The notes under the pieces: generated by a model
The model's input: only the letters and a program-made list of their open reading frames with translations
What the model was told of the DNA's origin: nothing
Database searches by the model: none
Shown: positions 53,361-61,961 of the stretch, in pieces
Layout of the letters: each line of letters begins with the position of its first letter
Numbering within the stretch: the first letter of the stretch is position 1
Assembly (NCBI RefSeq): GCF_003002065.1
Contig: NZ_PVZG01000004.1
Span: 1-64,000 of the forward strand
Direction of reading: 5' to 3'
Origin: Pseudosporangium ferrugineum
GTDB taxonomy: Bacteria; Actinomycetota; Actinomycetes; Mycobacteriales; Micromonosporaceae
DNA: 64,000 bases
Position numbers and translations under genes: made by a program

Positions 53361-54703
53361 ACCGCTATCTGACCGGGGCGTTCGCCCCCCTCGACCGGGA
53401 GAGCACCGAATACGCGCTGCCGGTCGAGGGGCGCCTGCCGGACGAGCTGGACGGTCTGTTCACCCAGATCGGCCCGGCGCCGGCGGGCCGGCCGCGCCGG
53501 GCCCTCGACCGCACGTACCCGTGGTTCATGCAGGACGGCATGGTCAGCGGGGTGCGGCTGCGGCAGGGCGAGGCGGTCTGGTTCCGCAATCGATGGGTAC
53601 GCTCCCGGCGCGCCGCCCGCGCGCTGGGCGAACCGCCCGCCCCGGGGCCCCGGCACTTCCCCATCGACACGGTCAACACCAACGTGGTCGCGCACCACGG
53701 GGTGCTGCTGGCCCTGGTCGAGTCGGGCTGCCTGCCGGTGCAGCTCACCGAGACGCTGGACTCGGTGCGGTACACCGACCTCGGCGGGCAGCTACCCCGC
53801 GGCTTCGCGGCGCATCCGAAGGTCGACCCGGCGACCGGTGAGTTGCACGCGCTGGCGTACTCGCCGCTGCGGCGCTGGGCCGAACACGTGGTGGTGTCCC
53901 CCGCCGGCCGGGTGATCCGCAACGACCGCGTCGACCTCGGCGGCCGGCCGCTGCTGCACGACATCGCGCTCACGCCGCGGCACGTCGTCTTCCTCGACCT
54001 GCCGGTGCGGTTCGATCTGCGGCGCGGGATGGCGGGCCGGTTCCCGTACCACTGGAGCGACCGGCACCAGGCCCGCATCGGGATGCTCCCCCGGTCCGGC
54101 GGGCCGGTGCGCTGGATCGCCATCGACCCCGGCTTCGTCTACCACCTGGTCGGCGCCGAGGAGGCCGCGGACGGCGGCCTCCTCGTCCGCGGGCTGCGAT
54201 ACGAGCGGCTCTTCGACGACCGCGCCGCCGATCCGCTCGGCCGGCCGGCGACGTTGTGGGAATGGCATGCCGCCGCAGGGGCCGGACACGCCACCGCCCG
54301 ACCCCTGCACGACCGTGCGCACGAGCTGCCCCGGTCCGATCCGCGCCTGACCGGCCGGCCACACCGGTACTACTACGCCGTCGCCGGGGACACGGCCGGC
54401 GGCGACCGGTCGGGCCTGCTCCGGTTCGACCTGCACCACTGCGAGGCCGAGATCCACGACCTCGACCCCGGCGTCATCTCCGGCGAGCTGGTGTTCGTGC
54501 CCCGGACCGCGGACGGGCCGGAGACGGACGGCTGGCTGCTGCACTTCCGCACCGACCTGGCCGCCGGCGCGACCGCCCTGGTCGTACGGGAGGCGGCCGA
54601 CCTGGCGGGCGATCCCGTCGCCGTCGTCGACCTGCCGGTCCGGGTGCCGGCCGGGGCGCACAGCAGCTGGATCGCGGCCCACGAATGGCGGGACCTGAGG
54701 TGA
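53357..54703 (+). CDS. Carotenoid cleavage oxygenase family protein
   Basis: 448 residues from GTG 53357, overlapping the P450 stop. N-terminal block LPDELDGLFTQIGPAP and PWFMQDGMVSGVRL match the family. The four iron-binding His are probably those in FAAHPKVDP, LLHDIALTP, FVYHLVGAEE and PAGAHSSWI; the last normally reads HG(xF), so it is slightly unusual. These nonheme iron enzymes cleave polyene or stilbene double bonds. No carotenoid biosynthesis genes lie in the window; the neighbours are a P450 and an ACP, so the substrate may be a different polyene or an aromatic alkene. Confidence 0.83.
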   Translation: MNRYLTGAFAPLDRESTEYALPVEGRLPDELDGLFTQIGPAPAGRPRRALDRTYPWFMQDGMVSGVRLRQGEAVWFRNRWVRSRRAARALGEPPAPGPRHFPIDTVNTNVVAHHGVLLALVESGCLPVQLTETLDSVRYTDLGGQLPRGFAAHPKVDPATGELHALAYSPLRRWAEHVVVSPAGRVIRNDRVDLGGRPLLHDIALTPRHVVFLDLPVRFDLRRGMAGRFPYHWSDRHQARIGMLPRSGGPVRWIAIDPGFVYHLVGAEEAADGGLLVRGLRYERLFDDRAADPLGRPATLWEWHAAAGAGHATARPLHDRAHELPRSDPRLTGRPHRYYYAVAGDTAGGDRSGLLRFDLHHCEAEIHDLDPGVISGELVFVPRTADGPETDGWLLHFRTDLAAGATALVVREAADLAGDPVAVVDLPVRVPAGAHSSWIAAHEWRDLR

Positions 54704-55146
54704 CCGCCGCGGACCTGCCGGACGTCATCCTGACGACCCTGGCACCCGAGGACCGGTACGCGTACCTGGTCGGGCTGGTCCGCGTGGAGACCGCGATCCT
54801 GATCGGACGCACCGACCCGGGCGTCGTCCTCGCCGGGACCGCCTTCGCCGACCTGGGGCTCACCTCCGTGCAGGCGGCCGTCCTGCCCCGCCGGCTGGCC
54901 CGGCTCACCGGCATCCCGCTGCCCGCCGGCCTCGTCGCCGACCACCCGACCCCGGCCGCGGCCGCGGCCCTGATCCACGACGAACTGTTCGGCGACCCGC
55001 TGCCCGATCTGCTCGCCACGATCGACGCACTCCGGTCCGCGGCCGGGCGGCTCGGCGCGGGCGGGCGGGGCCGGCTCGTCGCGCGCCTGCACGACCTGCT
55101 CACCGACCTCGACGACACCCGGCACGGTCCGCGGGAGGCGACATGA
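54700..55146 (+). CDS. Discrete acyl carrier protein with PKS-like C-terminus
   Basis: 148 residues; GTG 54700 overlaps the oxygenase stop as GTGA (ATG 54685 is an alternative). Phosphopantetheine site FADLGLTSVQAAVLPRRLA with Ser near residue 55, then PAGLVADHPTPAAAAALI, both typical of type I PKS carrier domains. The tail DLLATIDALRSAAGRLG and LVARLHDLLTDLDD resembles the end of PKS modules. So it looks like a carrier cut loose from a PKS. It could hold the substrate of the P450 or oxygenase. Confidence 0.82.
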   Translation: MTAADLPDVILTTLAPEDRYAYLVGLVRVETAILIGRTDPGVVLAGTAFADLGLTSVQAAVLPRRLARLTGIPLPAGLVADHPTPAAAAALIHDELFGDPLPDLLATIDALRSAAGRLGAGGRGRLVARLHDLLTDLDDTRHGPREAT

Positions 55147-55469
55147 GCACGTTCGGCACCTTCGTCCGGCTGACCCGCGGCATCAACCGGCGGCGGTGGC
55201 GCCTGGCCGCCGACGGCGCCAACCGTGACCCGGCGGCGTTCCCCGCACCCGCCACCTTCGACCCGGGCCGTACGGCCACCACCGCGCATCTCGCCTTCGG
55301 CGGCGGCATCCACTACTGCGTCGGGCATCCGCTGGCCCGTACGGAAGCCACCATCGCGGTCCGCAGACTCGCCGAGCACCTGCCCCGGCTGCGTCTCGCG
55401 GGACGTACCCGGCGCCGGCCGTCCGGAATGATCCGCGGCCTGACCCGGCTGCCGGTCGATTCCCGGTAA
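55143..55469 (+). CDS. 108-residue cytochrome P450 C-terminal remnant
   Basis: ATG 55143 overlaps the ACP stop as ATGA. Residues 26 onward are the end of a P450: ANRDPAAFPAPATFDPGR and the heme loop LAFGGGIHYCVGHPLAR with its Cys ligand. Everything before the last quarter (I-helix, ExxR) is missing. The first 25 residues (MSTFGTFVRLTRGINRRRWR) do not look like P450. Either an internal deletion fused another N-terminus to the heme end, or this is a small heme protein. The heme motif differs from that of the upstream P450, so it is not its duplicate. Confidence 0.75.
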   Translation: MSTFGTFVRLTRGINRRRWRLAADGANRDPAAFPAPATFDPGRTATTAHLAFGGGIHYCVGHPLARTEATIAVRRLAEHLPRLRLAGRTRRRPSGMIRGLTRLPVDSR

Positions 55470-55521
55470 GCGCGCCCGGCAGGGCGGGCGCGGCACGAGG
55501 CCGCACCCGCCCCACGGTGCG

Positions 55522-58500
55522 TCAGCGGATCGCGTACGCCCGGATCACGGTGACCGTCACGGTGTTGCCCGCGGTGTCGGTCGCGCGGAGCCGGAGCGAG
55601 ACGAAGCCGGACGACGGGTTGGTGACCCGCAGCGAACGCCGGTCGCCGGTGCCGCTCACGGCGGCCGGCCGCCACGTGGCCCCGTCGTCGGCCGAGAACT
55701 CGGCGGTCAGCGTACGGTTGCCGGGTGCGGTCGAGCCGACGGGCCGGACCACCGTGAGCGGCACGGTGAAGGGTCCCGCCGCGGCGGCGTTGGCGCTGTC
55801 GAGCTCGGGACTCATCAGCACGGTGGACAGCGGCAACCGGGTCTCGCCGTTCGCCGAGGAGAACGTCCACGCCGCCTCGACCCTGGTGCTCAGCCGCAGC
55901 GGCGCGGACCGGGTGGCCGACATCTCCAGCCGGTACTGCTTGCGCCCGGCCGGTACCTCGAAGGTGCCGCTGCCGGTCTGCGTCTCGCCGATGAGCGCGT
56001 CCCCGGCGTACAGGGCGGTCCGGGCGGTGTCCGTGCGCGACCGCATTCCCCAGCGTCCGGTGCCCTCGCCGAACAGCGGCATCCCGGCCGTGATCCGGTC
56101 GCCCTCGCGGGTGACGGGCTCCTCCGAGTCCGTGGGCGCGAAGACGGCGCGGTTCCAGTCCTGGCGGGAAACGCTGCCGGGCTCGAGGCGTACGGCCGGC
56201 CCGCCGGTCTGGGTGAGCCGCTCCGGGCCGGCTTCCGGGTCGAGCTCGGCCTCCACGTCGAAGGTGGGCCGCCACCGCACGCCGCCGTCGGCGTTGAGAT
56301 ACTCGGTCCGTTCGAACGGCAGCGTGAACGGCAGCGAGGCGGTCCAGCCCTCGACCGTGCCGACGACCGGCCAGTTGTACTTCACCCCGGTGCTGGCGCC
56401 GTCGGCCGCGCGGGCGTACCGGGCCTTCACCGTGGCGAGTTCGGACGGGGAGATCTTCTTGGTGAACCCGGTGAAGAACGACTTCTCCCGGGTGTACGAC
56501 GTCTCGTACGTGTACGGGCTGTCCCGGAAGCCCTCCTCGTCGTTCTTCCACCTGGCGAACACGCTGCTGATCGCGCTCTGGAAGCCGTCGAGCCCGCCCT
56601 TCGGCCCGACCTGCGCGACGAACAGGTCCCCGGGGACCGTTGACTCCGCCGAGGCTCCGGCCAGCCCGCGGTCGCTCCGCCAGTACGCGTTCACCATGGC
56701 GAAGGCCTGCCGGGCGTCCTTGCGCGGCGGCGTGATGGAGATCGGCTTGCCCTGCCGCGCGTCCAGGGTCGTCGTCCCGCCGGCGCCGACCACGAACCGC
56801 GGCTGCACCAGGAAGGTGGTGCCGTTGTCGTCGTAGACGTTGCCGAGCAGGCCGTACGAGCCCTTCGGCAGCCGCACCGTCTCCTCCGGCAGGGCGCCGC
56901 TGAGCGTGTACGTGTTCGGCACGTCCAGTCCGATCAGGAACGTGACGTAGTTCTCGCTCGCCCGGCCGCCCCGGTCAAGGTGGCGGAACGTGACGTCGTA
57001 GCTCTCGACCTCGCGCTGGACCACGATCGGCGCCTCGATGCGGACGTCGCCGGCGGCGGTGGCGACCACGCGGGCGCCGATGTCCCCGTCCGTGCCCGCG
57101 CCGCGGGTGTCCGCGGTGACGGTCGTCGACGCGGTGCCGCCGGCGGGCACGGTGAGGCGGGTCGCGGCGAGAGTGAACGTGCCCGCGTCGTCCTCCACCG
57201 CGAGCGTCAGGTCGACGGGCGCCGTTCCCCCGTTGCGGTACGTCAGGGTCCGGGTGACCGGGGTGTCGTCGTCGTGCGGCCACTGCTGGAAGCCGAAGTT
57301 GAGGCTGCCCTCGTCCGCCGAGACCGTCTGCCGCACCGCGCGCGCCACGTCGAGGCGGCCCGCGCCCTGGCCGTAGACGTCCGCGCCGGCGATCGGCTCC
57401 GCGGCGCCCATGAGCAGCGTCTTGCGCTGCCGGGGCGTCCAGCCGGGGTGCTGCTGGACGACGATCGCCGCCGCGCCGGCCACGTGCGGGGTGGCCATGG
57501 ACGTGCCGTTCATGCTCGTGTAGCCGGTCGGCGCCGGATCGCCCTCGTCACCCTTGGCCGCCTTCGCCGCCACGATGTTCACGCCGGGCGCGACGATGTC
57601 CGGCTTGATCCCGCCGTCGCCGGCCCGGGGGCCGCGGCTCGAGAACAGGGCGAGCTTGTCCGCGTCGTCGACCGCGCCGACGGCCAGCGCCGCATCCGCG
57701 CTCGCCGGCGAGCCGACCGTGCCGCGCCCCTGGCCGCCCTGGTTGCCCGCGGCCACGACGAACAGGGTGCCGTGCTCGGCCGTGAGCCGCTCGACGGCCT
57801 CCTCCAGCGCGTCGGTCCCGGCGTCGTCGGGGTAGGTGAGGCTCATGTTGACCACCGGGGCCCGCGGGGCCGCCCACTCCATGCCGGCGAGAATGGCCGA
57901 CTCGGGGCACCAGCCGTGCTCGCAGACCTTGCCGCTGACCAGCTTCGCGCCCGGCGCCACCCCCCGGAACTTCCCGCCGGACACGGCACCGCTGCCGGCG
58001 ATGGTCGAGGCGACGTGCGTACCGTGCCCGTCGACGTCGTCGGCACCGGCGTCGGGCACGAAGTTCTCGCTCGCCACGACCTTGCCTTCGAGGTCGGGAT
58101 GCCCGCCGTCCACACCGGAGTCGAGCACCGCCACCGTCACGCCGGTGCCGTCGAGCCCCTGCTGCCAGGCGGTCGGCGCGCCGACCTGCGGCACGCTGAC
58201 GTCCAGGGTGGTCCGGCGCTTGCCGTCCAGGTAGATCTTCTCGATGCCGGCCCGCAGCGCCGTGCCGTTCCCGCTGGTCAGCGACTTCCACAGGTCGGCC
58301 CGCTCGGCGCGCGGCCCGCGCACCGCGAGCAGGTCCAGGCCCGGGAGGTGGCGACCCAGGCGGGCCGTCGCCCTGACTGCCGCCCGCGCGGTCCCGGGTC
58401 CCTTGTGCTGACCGCCGTCCGGGTACGCCAGGAGCAGCGGAAGATCCTTGCCGCCGGTGTACCCGAACTCGGCGAGCGTCGTGACGTCGAACAGGCGCTG

Positions 58501-58803
58501 GTCGAGCTTGCCCTTGCGCAGCAACGGCAGCGCGTCGGCCGGGACCACGTGCCGGTGCCCCTCGCTGGTCCAGCTCATGAACCGCACGCCGGCGCGGCCG
58601 GGTCCCCGCTCGACGGCCGTACCCCGCTCGGACACGATCACCCGGTCACCGGTGATCAGCGTGACGGTGGTCGGCCGGTCGGCCCGCTGATCCCCCACCA
58701 GCACGGGAACCTGCGCCGCGTCGCCCGTGTGCGGCAGCGCCGCGGCGAACGCGAGAGCGGTCCCGCCGGCGAGCGCGACGGCCAGCAGTCTTCGTAAGTG
58801 CAT
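55522..58803 (-). CDS. Secreted S8 subtilisin-like serine protease
   Basis: 1,093 residues; ATG 58803 with AAGGG upstream. Signal peptide 1-30 (LLAVALAGGTALAFAAALPH), then a propeptide. Triad: Asp in VAVLDSGVDGGHPD (about 226), His in DVDGHGTHVASTIAG (about 259), Ser in MNGTSMATPHVAGAA (about 434). The Asn oxyanion residue lies in VVAAGNQGGQG. A 550-residue C-terminal extension has beta-sandwich domains (for example VTRTLTYRNGGTAPVDLTLAV) as in large actinobacterial subtilases. Stands alone; role in extracellular protein breakdown. Confidence 0.9.
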   Translation of the reverse strand: MHLRRLLAVALAGGTALAFAAALPHTGDAAQVPVLVGDQRADRPTTVTLITGDRVIVSERGTAVERGPGRAGVRFMSWTSEGHRHVVPADALPLLRKGKLDQRLFDVTTLAEFGYTGGKDLPLLLAYPDGGQHKGPGTARAAVRATARLGRHLPGLDLLAVRGPRAERADLWKSLTSGNGTALRAGIEKIYLDGKRRTTLDVSVPQVGAPTAWQQGLDGTGVTVAVLDSGVDGGHPDLEGKVVASENFVPDAGADDVDGHGTHVASTIAGSGAVSGGKFRGVAPGAKLVSGKVCEHGWCPESAILAGMEWAAPRAPVVNMSLTYPDDAGTDALEEAVERLTAEHGTLFVVAAGNQGGQGRGTVGSPASADAALAVGAVDDADKLALFSSRGPRAGDGGIKPDIVAPGVNIVAAKAAKGDEGDPAPTGYTSMNGTSMATPHVAGAAAIVVQQHPGWTPRQRKTLLMGAAEPIAGADVYGQGAGRLDVARAVRQTVSADEGSLNFGFQQWPHDDDTPVTRTLTYRNGGTAPVDLTLAVEDDAGTFTLAATRLTVPAGGTASTTVTADTRGAGTDGDIGARVVATAAGDVRIEAPIVVQREVESYDVTFRHLDRGGRASENYVTFLIGLDVPNTYTLSGALPEETVRLPKGSYGLLGNVYDDNGTTFLVQPRFVVGAGGTTTLDARQGKPISITPPRKDARQAFAMVNAYWRSDRGLAGASAESTVPGDLFVAQVGPKGGLDGFQSAISSVFARWKNDEEGFRDSPYTYETSYTREKSFFTGFTKKISPSELATVKARYARAADGASTGVKYNWPVVGTVEGWTASLPFTLPFERTEYLNADGGVRWRPTFDVEAELDPEAGPERLTQTGGPAVRLEPGSVSRQDWNRAVFAPTDSEEPVTREGDRITAGMPLFGEGTGRWGMRSRTDTARTALYAGDALIGETQTGSGTFEVPAGRKQYRLEMSATRSAPLRLSTRVEAAWTFSSANGETRLPLSTVLMSPELDSANAAAAGPFTVPLTVVRPVGSTAPGNRTLTAEFSADDGATWRPAAVSGTGDRRSLRVTNPSSGFVSLRLRATDTAGNTVTVTVIRAYAIR

Positions 58804-58965
58804 CGAACGACCCTTCAGGAGGCGATGGAGCCGAAGCTCATCTCGGCGATCCCGGGCGGTCCCGGTCTCGCTCCACACCTCCCTTACGCATCAGCCTCCC
58901 GATCCATTTACCTCCGGCACTGTCTTACTCTCGGCGCTGCCTCTCCACCCGGCGCTGCCTCCGTT

Positions 58966-59000
58966 CCCGGGCACCTCGCGGCCGTGGCTCGGTGCCCGGG
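58966..59000 (-). terminator. 10-bp perfect hairpin downstream of small secreted protein
   Basis: CCCGGGCACC and its exact complement GGTGCCCGGG flank a 15-nt loop, starting 16 bp after the stop at 59017 on the minus strand. No T-run, as is common in high-GC terminators. The rest of 58804-59016 carries the subtilase promoter region. Confidence 0.55.
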
Positions 59001-59016
59001 GACGGGAGACCCTGGA

Positions 59017-59433
59017 TCAGGCGTTCTCGTGCCAGGGGTTGGCGAAGCTGCCGACGAGGCCGCGCACCGCGACCGGGCGTCCGGCGTCGGCCGGCGCGCC
59101 GGCGGGAGTGGTGACCGCGCAGCCGAACTGCGGAACGACCCGCTGCTGGACGTACCCCGACTCGAACTTCAGCTCGATGCGCACGTCACCGGCCTCGCCG
59201 CCGTAGCAGGCGATGGCGTTGCCGGTCTCCCAGTTGATGCTCAGAGTGCTGCGCTCCACGCCGTTCTGGTCGACAATCGGCCACGGCCCACTGTCGGCGA
59301 AGTTGACGGCACCGGCGCCGGCAACCTGGACGGCGGGTGCGGACGCCTGGGCGGCACCGGCCGACAGGGTCAGAGCGCCGGCGAACGCCGCCGCGGTGGC
59401 CAGGCCGAGAGTGATGGTCCTGCGCAGATACAT
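59017..59433 (-). CDS. Small secreted protein of unknown function
   Basis: 138 residues; ATG 59433 with AAGGAGCAAGG upstream. Signal peptide about 1-30 (LGLATAAAFAGALTLSAGAAQ). Mature part about 108 residues, predicted beta, with two Cys (IACYGGEAG and PQFGCAV) likely forming one disulfide. Not recognised as a known family. Single gene with its own terminator. Confidence 0.75.
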   Translation of the reverse strand: MYLRRTITLGLATAAAFAGALTLSAGAAQASAPAVQVAGAGAVNFADSGPWPIVDQNGVERSTLSINWETGNAIACYGGEAGDVRIELKFESGYVQQRVVPQFGCAVTTPAGAPADAGRPVAVRGLVGSFANPWHENA

Positions 59434-59586
59434 CCTTGCTCCTTGCTGCTCGGGAACTTGTCGATCTCGACTCTAAGCAGCAAAAAAGAACAAGAATTGC
59501 CAATAACGAACGCAACGACGCATAACAGTGCGACCTGCGTCACGCTCAATGAGCCCCCGGTCACACTTGGTATCCAGGGGTGCCCC

Positions 59587-60312
59587 TCACTCCGTCCGGA
59601 ACTTCTCCGCCAGGCCCCTCTCCAGGTACTCCTCCGGCAGGTCGTGGATGACCACCTCGGCCTCGGCGCGCTCGCTGTGCAGCCGCCAGTAGGCGTCGGC
59701 GATCGCGTCCGGCTGGGAGGCGGGCCCGCCCTCACCGATGTACGCGGCGATGGCCACATGCACGGCGTGGACACCGGTGCCCGCCAGGTCGGCGTGCAGG
59801 TTGAGGATCCAGTTCCGCAGGCCCGCCGTGGCCACCTGGATGTTCGCCACGTGCGGAACGATCAGCGGGCCCGACCCGGCGCCGCTGGTGACCAGGACGG
59901 TGCCGGCGCCGCGTCGCAGCATTCCGGGCAGCACGTGCCGGACGGCCGCCACGCCGCCGAGCAGATACAGGTCCAGCTGGGCCAGCACCGCGTCGACGGT
60001 CAGCTCGGCGGCCCTGACGATCGGCGCCCGCACCAGGTCGGCCGGGGTCGACGCGGGCGAGTACTCGAGCACATCGATCGGCCCCAGCCGGTCCTCGGCG
60101 GCGGCCAGCGCGGCGTACAGGGCGGGACGGTCGGTCACGTCGGCGGGAAACACCCCGACCCGCGTACCGTTCTCCGCGACGTCCCGGGCGACCGACTCCA
60201 GCGTCTCCCGCGTACGGGCGATCAGGGCGACGTCGAACCCCTCGGCGGCGAACCGCCTGCCTATCGCACGTCCCAGCTGCGGACCCGCCCCGACGATGGC
60301 TATCGTGCTCAA
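59587..60312 (-). CDS. Short-chain dehydrogenase/reductase-like protein lacking YxxxK
   Basis: 241 residues. Start codon is TTG 60312, supported by GAGGTGG about 5 nt upstream. NAD(P) site AIVGAGPQLGRAIGRRFAAEG and FPADVTD are present, and the Ser region reads VTSGAGSG. Where Tyr-x3-Lys is expected the sequence is VPHVANIQVATAGLRNW, so the catalytic Tyr and Lys are absent. This branch of the family occurs beside regulators and may be a weak reductase or a ligand-binding protein. Divergent from an AraC regulator with 104 bp between them. Confidence 0.8.
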   Translation of the reverse strand: MSTIAIVGAGPQLGRAIGRRFAAEGFDVALIARTRETLESVARDVAENGTRVGVFPADVTDRPALYAALAAAEDRLGPIDVLEYSPASTPADLVRAPIVRAAELTVDAVLAQLDLYLLGGVAAVRHVLPGMLRRGAGTVLVTSGAGSGPLIVPHVANIQVATAGLRNWILNLHADLAGTGVHAVHVAIAAYIGEGGPASQPDAIADAYWRLHSERAEAEVVIHDLPEEYLERGLAEKFRTE

Positions 60313-60416
60313 TTTCCCACCTCATGATCGATTGACCTCGGCAGGGACCATAGAACGATCGCCGGCGCGGAGGCTCGGATCCGCGCGCCAACCGGGAAGG
60401 GACGATCGCGACACCG

Positions 60417-61373
60417 ATGAACGGCACCTTCACCGGCGCTGACGCCTACGGCGACTTCGCCCGGACCTGGGAGACACGGATCGGACGGCCGTTCCCGCTG
60501 GCACCGCTGAGCCCGGCGACCATCGCGGCCTTCCGGGCCCGATCGCACGGCTTCCGCATCCGGGACGTGATGGTCAACGGCTTCACCACCGAAGCGGCGC
60601 TCCGGACGACGGGCACGACCGTAGGATCGGACGATCACGTACGCCTCTGGATCGTACGCCGGGGAGCCTGGCACCTCGGCGACCGCCGCGGCACCGAGCA
60701 CCCGGCACCGGCCGGCCGCTTCATGGCCCAGGCGGGCCGGCTCTCCCACTTCACCGCGGCGCCCCACACCACCGCGCAGGTGGTGGTCCTGCCCGCCGCG
60801 GCCGTCCCCCACCCCCGCGACCGGATGTCCTCGGGCCCGGCCACCGCCGCCGAGCTACGCCTCCTGACCGCCCACGCCGACATGATCCGCCGTACGCTCG
60901 ACAACCTCGGCCCGGCCGGCCTCGACGCGGCCCGCGACACCCTGATCGAACTGGCCAGGGCGGCCATCCAGGGCACCGTCGACGAGACCGAACCCCGCCT
61001 CGCCCCGGCCCTCGCCCACGCGGCCCGCGCCCTGGCCGACCGCCGGCTCACCGACCCCACCCTCTCCCCCACCACCCTGGCCCGCCACCTGCACGTCTCA
61101 CTCCGCACCCTCCAACGGGCCTTCGCCGCCGACGGCCTCTCGGTGAGCGCCTACATCCGCGACCGCCGCCTCGACGAGGCCCGCCGAGCCCTCACCACCC
61201 CGGGCCGCCCGACCACAATCGCGGAGATAGCCGCCCGCTGGCAGTTCGCCGACAGCGGCCACTTCGCCCGCGCCTTCCGCCGCCGCCACGGCCAGAACCC
61301 CACGGACTACGCCGCCTCCGCCACCCGCGAGCTCCCACCACCCCGCCCCGCACCCGAATCGCACGGCCCGTAG
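60417..61373 (+). CDS. AraC-family transcriptional regulator
   Basis: 318 residues; ATG 60417 with AAGGGA upstream. N-terminal AraC-binding-like domain (VRLWIVRRGAWHLGDRRG, FMAQAGRLSHF) and a C-terminal double HTH at about 215-305: LARHLHVSLRTLQRAFAADG and IAARWQFADSGHFARAFRRR, which is the usual AraC signature. Likely controls the divergent SDR gene and itself. Confidence 0.87.
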   Translation: MNGTFTGADAYGDFARTWETRIGRPFPLAPLSPATIAAFRARSHGFRIRDVMVNGFTTEAALRTTGTTVGSDDHVRLWIVRRGAWHLGDRRGTEHPAPAGRFMAQAGRLSHFTAAPHTTAQVVVLPAAAVPHPRDRMSSGPATAAELRLLTAHADMIRRTLDNLGPAGLDAARDTLIELARAAIQGTVDETEPRLAPALAHAARALADRRLTDPTLSPTTLARHLHVSLRTLQRAFAADGLSVSAYIRDRRLDEARRALTTPGRPTTIAEIAARWQFADSGHFARAFRRRHGQNPTDYAASATRELPPPRPAPESHGP

Positions 61374-61961
61374 TCCACCGCCCGGCCACCGAACCCACCC
61401 AGCCGACCCGAAGGACCAGCCACCGCAAAGACAGCAGCCCCGGCCCGGCGCCAAGCACCGGCGCAGACCGCCCACCCGCACCAGCGTTAAGCGACGAACC
61501 GCAAACAGCGCCGGCGCTCCGCGAACGGAAGTCGAGCGGCCGCAACGCGGGCGGGAACCGGCAAGCGGCCGACAGCGCCGGCACGCGAGAGTGCAGACGC
61601 CCAGGCGAGCGTGCTCACGGGCGGAGGCGGCGCGGGCGGACGTGCGGTGCGGTGCGGTGGAGAAGGAAAACCGTCGGCACAGGCACGACGCACGTGCGCC
61701 CAGCCGAGTCCAACGCGCCCGCCCGCGCCCGACCGGATCCAGCCGGATCCAACCGGGCCCGGCCAGGTCCGAACCGGGACCGACCGGGTCCAACCGGGCC
61801 CGGCCAGGTCCGGACCGGGTCCGCACGGGCAAGTCCCGCGCGGCGCCGACCGCGGATGCTGCGTTGCGATGGTCGAGGTGGGTGGGTGGCGGGTGGGCCG
61901 GCGCCTTGGCGAGTCGCGGTGGTGCGAGTCGGGTGGGGTGCCGGCCCGCCCGCCGGGTTTG
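61374..61961. other. 588-bp noncoding stretch with direct repeats
   Basis: No convincing gene. Long GC-rich frames are present but have no ribosome binding site or recognisable protein. It contains a 24-bp exact direct repeat with 41-bp period at 61748-61771 and 61789-61812, plus many shorter variants of CCGGGTCC and CCGGATCC around them. Confidence 0.55.
61748..61812. repeat. 24-bp direct repeat, 41-bp period
   Basis: Two exact copies sharing the core CCAACCGGGCCCGGCCAGG, separated by a diverged third-copy-like spacer. Lies between the AraC gene and the PQQ-type propeller, both of which end toward it. Confidence 0.75.
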
